From Actinacidiphila alni (lineage in GTDB: Bacteria; Actinomycetota; Actinomycetes; Streptomycetales; Streptomycetaceae): DNA of 64,000 bases. Where the stretch lies: positions 1 to 64,000 of the forward strand of contig NZ_FONG01000009.1 in the NCBI RefSeq assembly GCF_900112845.1, read 5' to 3'. Below, in pieces: positions 8,463 through 14,764 of the stretch; position 1 is the stretch's first letter, and every line of letters begins with the position of its first letter. Below the pieces are notes generated by a model, which did no database searches, was not told the DNA's origin, and saw only the letters and a program-made list of their open reading frames with translations. Position numbers and translations under genes: made by a program.

Positions 8463-9251
8463 ATGCTTGATGAACCTCGCTCAGGGCGGCTGGCCGCGTG
8501 GGGAAATGCCCTGCTTGCCGGACTTGCCGCGCCCGATGACGTCGCACAGGAGATCACCGGGACCGATGCCGTGCACCGGATCTCCGGGCTGCCGGGCGAG
8601 CCGGTCCCGGTGGGGCTGACGCTCGGGCTCGGCCGGCTGCGCGCGCTGGGGGTGACCGGGCTGCGGCTGGCGCTGCCGGTGTCGGGGCACCCGCTGGGGC
8701 TGAGCGGGCCGCCGGAGTTCAACGCGCGGGCGCTGGCGGCGGGCGAGGCGGTGCTGACGGTGGGCGGTGCGGCGGTCGGTCTGGTGCCGGAGGTGTACGA
8801 GGCGGGGCCGGCGGGCGATCTGCACGTCGAGGTGGAGTGGCAGTGCCTGCCGGTACGGGACGCGCCGCCGGCCGACGTGCCCTCGCTGAGCGAGGCCGAG
8901 CGGGAGCTGGCGGAGGCGCTGCGGGACGCCACGGACGCGCTGGCGCGGCTGGACGTGGCGGGCGCGGGCCCGTCCGCGCAGGCGGCGCTGGAGGCGTACC
9001 GGGCGCGGGCCGAGCGCGGCGGCGAGCTGCTGGCGCCGGGCTATCCGCCGCGGGCGGTACGGGTGCTGGCGCTGGCGCAGCGGATCGCGGCGCTGGTGGC
9101 GATCGCCTCGGACGGGCACGGCGGGGCGGTCAGCGCCTCGCAGATCGCGGCGCGGGCGGAGTTGCTGCGGCCGGTGGAGCGCACCGCGCGCCGGGCGCAG
9201 GTGGCGGCGTACAACGCGTATGTGGAGGAGGCGGAGCGGCGCCGGTCGTGA
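8463..9251 (+). CDS. Conserved actinobacterial protein of unknown function
   Basis: I do not recognise a domain in this 262-aa protein. It has no signal peptide or membrane segment. The N-terminal half is Gly/Leu-rich and predicted beta-like (ISGLPGEPVPVGLTLGLGRL); the C-terminal half (about 140-262) is Ala/Arg/Glu-rich and helical. Strong G/C third-position bias confirms coding. The transcript looks leaderless, and the gene ends at a strong hairpin shared with the convergent chaplin gene. Confidence 0.8.
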   Translation: MLDEPRSGRLAAWGNALLAGLAAPDDVAQEITGTDAVHRISGLPGEPVPVGLTLGLGRLRALGVTGLRLALPVSGHPLGLSGPPEFNARALAAGEAVLTVGGAAVGLVPEVYEAGPAGDLHVEVEWQCLPVRDAPPADVPSLSEAERELAEALRDATDALARLDVAGAGPSAQAALEAYRARAERGGELLAPGYPPRAVRVLALAQRIAALVAIASDGHGGAVSASQIAARAELLRPVERTARRAQVAAYNAYVEEAERRRS

Positions 9252-9254
9252 GAA

Positions 9255-9289
9255 CGGCGCGTACGCGGCTGCCCGCCGCGTACGCGCCG
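9255..9289. terminator. Bidirectional terminator hairpin (14-bp perfect stem)
   Basis: Arms 9255-9268 and 9276-9289 are perfectly complementary with a 7-nt loop. It lies between two convergent genes, 4 nt after one stop codon and 20 nt from the chaplin stop, so it can serve both. Confidence 0.75.
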
Positions 9290-9308
9290 CCGTACCGCGC
9301 GGGTGCGG

Positions 9309-9551
9309 TTACTTGTTGACCGCGGCGTTGCCGAAGGCCGGGTTCAGCAGGCCGATCACGTTCACGGAGTTGCCGCTGATGTTGACCGGGACGTGCACCG
9401 GAACCTGCACCAGGTTGCCGGAGGCCACGCCCGGGGACTTCACGGCGGTGCCGCACGCGTCGGCACCGCTGGCGGAGGCGACACCGGTACCGGCGGCGAC
9501 CAGGCCGCCCGCCACGAGGGTGATGGTCGCGGCCTTCTTCAGGTTCATCAC
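9309..9551 (-). CDS. chpE: Short chaplin, ChpE-like
   Basis: An 80-aa secreted hydrophobic protein that assembles amyloid-like surface films for aerial growth. A Sec signal peptide ends at about ASA (residues 25-27), followed by one chaplin domain (SPGVASGNLVQVPVHVPVNI, then SGNSVNVIGLLNPAFGN). The two cysteines usually found in VNVCGN and GNxCVN are replaced by Ser and Ala, as in ChpE, the cysteine-poor S. coelicolor chaplin. Unusually, one Cys remains near the mature N-terminus (ADACGTAV). A GGAGG site precedes the ATG. The neighbouring two-component pair matches the remembered chpE locus. Confidence 0.93.
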   Translation of the reverse strand: MMNLKKAATITLVAGGLVAAGTGVASASGADACGTAVKSPGVASGNLVQVPVHVPVNISGNSVNVIGLLNPAFGNAAVNK

Positions 9552-9680
9552 TTCGAACTTCCTCCTTGCTGGGGCACCGCGGCGATGCGCCGCGGTACGC
9601 CATGCAGAACGGGAAGTCGCCGATCAGGATGCGTCGTTCGGGCGACATACACCCGACAGTATGAATCTCACTCCGGAATC

Positions 9681-9766
9681 CGCCGTCGCGCGGTCGCTCA
9701 CGCCGTCGTCCGGTTGCTCACGCCGTCGCCCGGCCGCCAGCGCCGTCGCTCAGTTGCCCACGCCGT
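9681..9766 (-). repeat. 20-bp tandem repeat, four copies plus a partial
   Basis: On the minus strand ACGGCG recurs at exactly 20-nt spacing (plus-strand anchors 9761, 9741, 9721, 9701, 9681), with consensus ACGGCGTGRGCAACYGRRCG. The first copy encodes the last residues and stop of the response regulator; later copies lie downstream of its stop. This suggests tandem duplication of the gene's 3' end. Confidence 0.75.
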
Positions 9767-10394
9767 TGCGGACCGCCCACAGTGCGGCCTGGGTGCGGTC
9801 GGCGAGGTCGAGCTTCATCAGGATGTTGGAGACGTGCGTCTTGACCGTCTTCTCCGACAGGACCAGGGCCCGGGCGATCTCCCGGTTGGAGCGGCCGTCG
9901 GCGATCAGCCCGAGCACCTCCCGCTCGCGTTCGGTCAGCGCGTTGCCCCGGCCCTGTCCGGTGCCGCCCTGTTCCTGGGAGAGCAGCGCGCCGGCCACCT
10001 CGGGCTGGAGCAGGACGTGTCCGGCGTGCACGGAGCGGATGGCGTCGGCGAGCGCGACCGGGTCGACGTCCTTGTAGACGTACCCGGCGGCGCCCGCCCG
10101 CAGCGCGGGGACGACGGTGCGCTGTTCGGTGAAGCTGGTGACGATCAGCACCCGGGCCGGGTTCTCCGCGTCGCGCAGCAGCCGCAGCGCCTCGATGCCG
10201 TCGACGCCGGGCATCTTGACGTCCATCAGGATCACGTCGGGCCGCAGTTCCTGGGCGCGGGCGACGCCCTCCTCGCCGTCGCCGGCCTCGCCGACCACCT
10301 CGATGTCGCCCTGCACCTCGAGGAAGGTGCGCAGTCCCCTGCGGACGACCTGGTGGTCGTCGACGAGCAGCACGCGGATGGTGTTCTCAGCCAC
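9750..10394 (-). CDS. NarL/LuxR-type response regulator
   Basis: A 214-aa DNA-binding regulator. The receiver domain has the acidic pocket in VLLVDDH, the phospho-acceptor Asp in [10 protein letters not shown] (about residue 57), the Thr/Ser switch in IVTSF and the Lys in YVYKDV. A LuxR helix-turn-helix ([20 protein letters not shown], about 150-200) follows. GTG at 10394 overlaps the kinase stop by 8 nt, so the two are translationally coupled partners. Its C-terminal codons form the first unit of a 20-bp tandem repeat. Confidence 0.95.
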   Translation of the reverse strand: MAENTIRVLLVDDHQVVRRGLRTFLEVQGDIEVVGEAGDGEEGVARAQELRPDVILMDVKMPGVDGIEALRLLRDAENPARVLIVTSFTEQRTVVPALRAGAAGYVYKDVDPVALADAIRSVHAGHVLLQPEVAGALLSQEQGGTGQGRGNALTEREREVLGLIADGRSNREIARALVLSEKTVKTHVSNILMKLDLADRTQAALWAVRNGVGN

Positions 10395-11550
10395 CGGGCA
10401 CCTCCATCTCGATGACGGTGCCCTTGCCGGGCTCCGATTGCACGGTGAGCCGGCCGCCGACACCGCTGGCCCGGTCCCGCATGGAGACCAGCCCGAGGTG
10501 CCGGCCGGCCCGGCGGACCGCGGACGGGTCGAAGCCGCGGCCGTCGTCCCTGATCCGCAGCCGGGCGCCCTTGTCGTGGCCTTCGAGGACGACGTCCACG
10601 GAGTCGGCGTGCGCGTGCCGCAGCGCGTTGTGCATCGCCTCCTGGGCGACCCGCAGCAGCGCCTCCTCCTGGGCGGCGGGCAGTGCCCTGACCCGGCAGG
10701 CGTGGAAGCTGACGTCGGCGGAGTGCACCCGGTCGAGCACGTCGGCCTGGGTGCGCAGGGTGGCGACCAGGCCGTCCTCGTCGAGCGCGGCCGGGCGCAG
10801 TTCGACGACGACGGCGCGCAGTTCGTCGGCGGCCTCGGCGGCGAGCGCCGCGACCTGCCTCAGCTCGCCCTTGGCGCGGACCGGGTCGCGGTCGACCAGG
10901 GAGGCGGCGGCCTGGGCGGTCAGCCGCAGCGAGAAGAGCTTCTGGGAGACGGCGTCGTGCAGTTCGTGCGCGATCCTGGCCCGCTCCCCCGCGAGGGTCA
11001 GTTCGCGGCTGCGCTCGTAGAGCCGGGCGTTGGTGAGCGCGATCGCGGCGTGGTCGGCGAGGATCCGCAGCAGGTCCTCGTCGTCCTCGGTGAAGCCGCA
11101 GGTGCCGTCGGCGCGGCGGGCTCCGTCGGGGCCGCACTTCTTGTTGGCGAGGAAGACCGCGCCGAGGATCTCGTCGCAGTCCACCACCGGCATGCCGATG
11201 AAGTCCCGCATGTCGGGGTGGTGCTTGGGCCAGCCCTGGAAGCTCTCGAAGGTGCGGACGTCGGCCAGCCGCAGCGGGATGGCCTCGTGCAGGATCGCGG
11301 CGAGGATGCCGTGCTGCCGGGGCAGCGGGCCGATCGCCTTCCACTCCTCGTCGCTGACGCCGTCCACCACGAACTGGGCGAAACCGCCGTGGTCGTCGGG
11401 CACGCCCAGGGCCGCGTACTCGGCGTCGAGCAGCTCGCGGGCGGAGGCGACGATCGTCTGCAGGACGTCGCGCACCTCCACCTGGCGGCTCATCGCCAGG
11501 ACCGCGGCGCTGACCGCTTCGATTCCGCCTCGTGGCGGCCGGATGGGCAT
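10387..11550 (-). CDS. GAF-domain sensor histidine kinase (HisKA_3)
   Basis: A 387-aa cytoplasmic sensor kinase without membrane segments. A GAF domain spans about residues 25-180 ([38 protein letters not shown]). The phosphoacceptor is the His in [20 protein letters not shown] (about residue 200), followed by a HATPase_c domain with NALRHAHA and DDGRGFD. It resembles DevS-like kinases, but no haem ligand can be assigned from sequence. It phosphorylates, presumably, the overlapping downstream regulator. Confidence 0.94.
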   Translation of the reverse strand: MPIRPPRGGIEAVSAAVLAMSRQVEVRDVLQTIVASARELLDAEYAALGVPDDHGGFAQFVVDGVSDEEWKAIGPLPRQHGILAAILHEAIPLRLADVRTFESFQGWPKHHPDMRDFIGMPVVDCDEILGAVFLANKKCGPDGARRADGTCGFTEDDEDLLRILADHAAIALTNARLYERSRELTLAGERARIAHELHDAVSQKLFSLRLTAQAAASLVDRDPVRAKGELRQVAALAAEAADELRAVVVELRPAALDEDGLVATLRTQADVLDRVHSADVSFHACRVRALPAAQEEALLRVAQEAMHNALRHAHADSVDVVLEGHDKGARLRIRDDGRGFDPSAVRRAGRHLGLVSMRDRASGVGGRLTVQSEPGKGTVIEMEVPGG

Positions 11551-11743
11551 GTCCCCACCGTACCGGCGTGGGGTGACCGTGCGTATGCGCCGCCGGACGG
11601 GTCGGGCTCGGTCGTGCGGACTAGTCCCAAGTGACCGCGGGCGGTGCGGCGGGCGGCCGAGGCGGGTGGGACCGACGCGTTCCTACGGTGAGGGCACGAG
11701 GTGGCCCGGCGGTCGGCCGGGCTCCGGTGCGGAGGGTTCGATC

Positions 11744-12475
11744 ATGCCGGTAGCGATCATCACGGGGGCGTCGCGGGGACTCGGGCGGGCGCTGGCCGCC
11801 GGGCTGGCGGAGCGCGGCTGGGACCTCGTGCTGGACGGGCGGAACGCGGACGCGCTGCGGTCCGCGGCGCGGGAGCTGGAGCGGCAGTACGGGGACGGGC
11901 GGGCCGGGTCGGCGCCGGGGCGGCCACCGGTGCGGGCGGTGCCGGGCGATGTGACGTCGCCGGGGCACCGTACGGAGCTGGTGGCGGCGGCGCGGGAGCT
12001 GGGCGGTGTGGATCTGCTGGTGAACAACGCGAGCGCGCTGGGCGCCGAGCCGCTGGTGCCGCTGGCCGAGCTGCCGGTGACGGGGCTGCGGGAGGCGCTG
12101 GAGACCAATGTGACGGCGCCGCTGGCGCTGACGCAGGAGGCGCTGGTGCCGCTGCGGGCGGCGCGCGGCGCGGTGCTGAACGTCAGCTCGGACGCGGCGG
12201 TCGAGGCGTATCCGACGTGGGGCGGTTACGGCGCGAGCAAGGCGGCGCTCGAACAGCTGTCGGCGGTGCTCGCGCAGGAGGAGCCGGAGCTGCGGGTGTG
12301 GTGGGTGGACCCGGGCGATCTGCGGACCGCGCTGTACGCGGCGGCGGTGCCGGACGACGCGGACTTCGCGGACCGGCCGCTGCCGGAGGCCGTGGCCCCG
12401 GCGGTCCTGCGGCTGCTGGACGAGGGGGCGCCCAGCGGCCGGTACACCGCGCCGGCGCTGCGGGAGGCGCGATGA
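11744..12475 (+). CDS. SDR-family oxidoreductase
   Basis: A 243-aa NAD(P)-dependent short-chain dehydrogenase with the TGASRGLG cofactor motif, NNAS, the active-site Ser in LNVSSDAA and an intact YGASK catalytic pair. The substrate is unknown. The stop codon overlaps the ATG of the QueA-like gene (ATGA), so the two are translationally coupled. A GGAGG sequence lies ahead of the ATG at 11744. Confidence 0.93.
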   Translation: MPVAIITGASRGLGRALAAGLAERGWDLVLDGRNADALRSAARELERQYGDGRAGSAPGRPPVRAVPGDVTSPGHRTELVAAARELGGVDLLVNNASALGAEPLVPLAELPVTGLREALETNVTAPLALTQEALVPLRAARGAVLNVSSDAAVEAYPTWGGYGASKAALEQLSAVLAQEEPELRVWWVDPGDLRTALYAAAVPDDADFADRPLPEAVAPAVLRLLDEGAPSGRYTAPALREAR

Positions 12476-13596
12476 GTGCCGCACCGCGGACGGTCGGCAC
12501 AAAGCAGGCCGCCCATATAAAGGGGACAAGAGTCAGCAATAAGGACATAGGGCGCGGTACGGGCGGGCTGGCCGGGCTGCGCGTCCCGGACTCCCTGCTG
12601 GCCACCGCCCCGGCCGCCCGCAGGGACGCGGTACGGCTGCTGGTCGGCGAGCGGCGCACGGGAGCCGTCGCCCAGCACGCCTTCCGCGCGCTGCCGGAAC
12701 TGCTGCGGGCCGGTGACGTCCTGGTGGTGAACACCTCGCGGACGCTGCCCGCCGCGGTCGACGGGCGGCTGGACGGCGCCCCGGTGGTGGTGCACTTCTC
12801 GACGCGCGGGGCCGACGGCCGCTGGGTGGTGGAGGTGCGCGACCCGGACGGCCACGGCTCGACGGTGCGCAGGACCGGCGGCCCGGCGGGCGCGGTGGTG
12901 GAGCTGGCGGGCGGCACGCGGCTGGTGCTGGCCGAACCGCTCGACCCGGCCGCGGACCGGCTGTGGGTGGCGCGGCCGACGGACTGGGACCCGATCGCGT
13001 ACATGCGGCGGCACGGCCGGCCGATCCGTTACGGCTACACCGAGCGGGACCAGCCGCTGGCCGCGTATCAGACGGTGTTCGCGGTGCCGTCGCCCGACGG
13101 CACGGGCTCGGCGGAGATGCCGAGCGCCGGGCGGCCGTTCACCAGGGCGCTGGTGACCGAGCTGGTCAGCCGGGGCGTGCAGATCGCGCCGATCACCCTG
13201 CACACCGGGGTGGCGTCGGTCGAGTCGCACGAGCCGCCGTACGCCGAGCCCTTCGCCGTGTCGGCGGCCACGGCCCGGCAGGTCAACGCGGCGCGCGCGG
13301 GCGGCGGCCGGGTGGTGGCGGTGGGCACCACGGCCGTACGGGCGCTGGAGTCGGTGGCCGACGAGCGCGGTGTGGTGCGGCCCGGCGGCGGCTGGACGGA
13401 GCTGGTGGTCACCCCGGAGCGCGGGGTGCGCGCGGTGGACGGACTGCTCACCGGGCTGCACGAGCCGGAGGCCTCGCACCTGTTGATGCTGCGGGCGCTG
13501 TCCGGGGACCGGCTGCTGGAGCGGGTCTACGCCGAGGCGCTGCGCGGCGGATATCGCTGGCACGAATTCGGCGACGTCAATCTTCTGCTGCCATAA
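12472..13596 (+). CDS. QueA-like S-adenosylmethionine:tRNA ribosyltransferase-isomerase
   Basis: The 374-aa product matches the QueA family, which transfers the ribosyl part of SAM to preQ1-modified tRNA in queuosine synthesis. Family blocks include DVLVVNTSRTLPA, RYGYTERDQPLAAYQTVFA, ITLHTGVASVESHEPPYAE and HLLMLRAL. The first ~30 codons are odd: they use ATA, AGA, AAT and ACA while the rest is almost all G/C-ending. The ATG at 12472 overlaps the SDR stop, yet homologues I recall begin nearer codon 33. No other queuosine gene is in the window. Confidence 0.85.
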   Translation: MSAAPRTVGTKQAAHIKGTRVSNKDIGRGTGGLAGLRVPDSLLATAPAARRDAVRLLVGERRTGAVAQHAFRALPELLRAGDVLVVNTSRTLPAAVDGRLDGAPVVVHFSTRGADGRWVVEVRDPDGHGSTVRRTGGPAGAVVELAGGTRLVLAEPLDPAADRLWVARPTDWDPIAYMRRHGRPIRYGYTERDQPLAAYQTVFAVPSPDGTGSAEMPSAGRPFTRALVTELVSRGVQIAPITLHTGVASVESHEPPYAEPFAVSAATARQVNAARAGGGRVVAVGTTAVRALESVADERGVVRPGGGWTELVVTPERGVRAVDGLLTGLHEPEASHLLMLRALSGDRLLERVYAEALRGGYRWHEFGDVNLLLP

Positions 13597-13608
13597 ACGT
13601 CACATAAA

Positions 13609-13645
13609 GCGCCCCCGTCGTCGCCTTGGGTGACGGCGGGGGCGC
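13609..13645 (+). terminator. Terminator after the queA-like gene
   Basis: Arms 13609-13622 and 13632-13645 pair over 14 positions with one G-U, around a 9-nt loop, 12 nt past the stop codon. Confidence 0.7.
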
Positions 13646-13720
13646 CGCCGTGTGAGGTGACCTATAGGACCTGCGTCACATACTAGGCCGCTTAGTGGAA
13701 TGGCCGCCCCGTACACCCGG

Positions 13721-13774
13721 CGGGAAATAGCGATTTCCCGGCGCTTGCCCGGCGGCTACGAATGGAGTTCGTAG
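13721..13774 (+). promoter_or_regulatory. Paired hairpins upstream of the transglycosylase gene
   Basis: Two perfect inverted repeats sit in the 250-bp region before the gene: CGGGAAAT/ATTTCCCG (13721-13740, loop AGCG) and CTACGAA/TTCGTAG (13756-13774, 5-nt loop). They may be operators or a structured 5' leader. I do not see the conserved core of the ydaO c-di-AMP riboswitch that precedes some Streptomyces wall-hydrolase genes. Confidence 0.4.
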
Positions 13775-13846
13775 GAACGCTCGTTGACCCCCGTTTTCGG
13801 ACCCTCTAAGAATTCTCCAGTCCGCAAACGGAAGAGGTTAATTCCT

Positions 13847-14692
13847 ATGCAGCTCCCCACGATCCCGAAGATCGGTCGGCTGACCAAGACCCACAAGATC
13901 ACGGCGGCCGGCGCCGCTGCCGCGGCCGCGGTCGTCCTGGCCGTCACCGGTCTGCAGGCGACCGGCGGGACTGCCTCCGCGTCCGCCTCCGCCGCCGCCG
14001 TCGGCGACCCGACCGGTTTCCAGGTCACCGCCGAACAGCAGGCCAAGAGCGTCAACAGCATCGACGCGCAGGCCGGTGTCGCCAAGCAGCGCGCCGTCAC
14101 CGAGGCCGCCGCGAAGAAGAAGGCGGCGGAAGAGGCGGCGAAGAAGAAGGCCGCCGCCGAGGCCGCGGCCAAGAAGAAGGCCGCCGAGGAGGCCGCCGCG
14201 AAGAAGAAGGCGGCAGCGGACGCCGCCGCGAAGAAGGCCGCCGCCGAGGCCGCCGCCAAGAAGAAGGCCGCTCAGGACGCCGCCGCCCAGCGCGCCAAGG
14301 ACAAGGCCGCCGCGAACCGCTCCACGACGCGTACCGCCGTGCAGTCCACGCCGCAGACCACCACCACGTACTCCAACGACCTGGACGGCTGGATCAAGCA
14401 GTCGCTGGCGATCATGGCCCAGCACGGCATCCCCGGCAGCTACGACGGCATTTACCGCAACATCATGCGCGAGTCGAGCGGCAACCCGCAGGCGATCAAC
14501 CTGTACGACTCCAACGCCGCCGCCGGTATTCCGTCGAAGGGCCTGCTCCAGGTCATCGACCCGACCTTCCAGGCGTACCACGTCGACGGCACCTCGTGGG
14601 ACATCTACGACCCGGTCGCGAACATCACCGCCGCCTGCAACTACGCCGCGGCGAACTACGGTTCCATGGACAACGTGGACTCCGCGTACTGA
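13847..14692 (+). CDS. Secreted lytic-transglycosylase-like (SLT) protein
   Basis: A 281-aa exported protein with a positively charged N-terminus, a hydrophobic stretch (AAAAAAVVLAVTGL) and cleavage near ASASA, about residue 45-50. A long Ala/Lys/Glu-rich region (about 85-165) should form an extended helix or coiled coil. The C-terminal SLT domain has the catalytic Glu in NIMRESSGNPQAIN and SKGLLQVIDPTFQAY, followed by AACNYAAANYG. It should cleave peptidoglycan glycan strands. ATG at 13847 has GAAGAGG upstream; an in-frame start at 13784 would add 21 unlikely residues. Confidence 0.92.
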   Translation: MQLPTIPKIGRLTKTHKITAAGAAAAAAVVLAVTGLQATGGTASASASAAAVGDPTGFQVTAEQQAKSVNSIDAQAGVAKQRAVTEAAAKKKAAEEAAKKKAAAEAAAKKKAAEEAAAKKKAAADAAAKKAAAEAAAKKKAAQDAAAQRAKDKAAANRSTTRTAVQSTPQTTTTYSNDLDGWIKQSLAIMAQHGIPGSYDGIYRNIMRESSGNPQAINLYDSNAAAGIPSKGLLQVIDPTFQAYHVDGTSWDIYDPVANITAACNYAAANYGSMDNVDSAY

Positions 14693-14710
14693 TTCCAACA
14701 GCCGTAGTAC

Positions 14711-14748
14711 GAAAGGGCGGTGGGACCGAATGGTCCCACCGCCCTTTC
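14711..14748. terminator. Bidirectional terminator (17-bp perfect stem)
   Basis: Arms 14711-14727 and 14732-14748 are perfectly complementary around the tetraloop GAAT, between convergent genes that end at 14692 and 14765. The GAAAGGG/CCCTTTC base gives a short U-run in both directions. Confidence 0.9.
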
Positions 14749-14764
14749 CGTGTATTCGGACCGA

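Noticed and set aside
13597-13846. c-di-AMP (ydaO) riboswitch before the transglycosylase gene
   Set aside because: The location is plausible but I could not find the conserved core; only simple hairpins are visible.
14100-14320. AAG/GCC-rich repeats as a CRISPR-like or satellite array
   Set aside because: They encode the Ala/Lys-rich helical linker of the secreted transglycosylase, vary in unit length and have no spacers.
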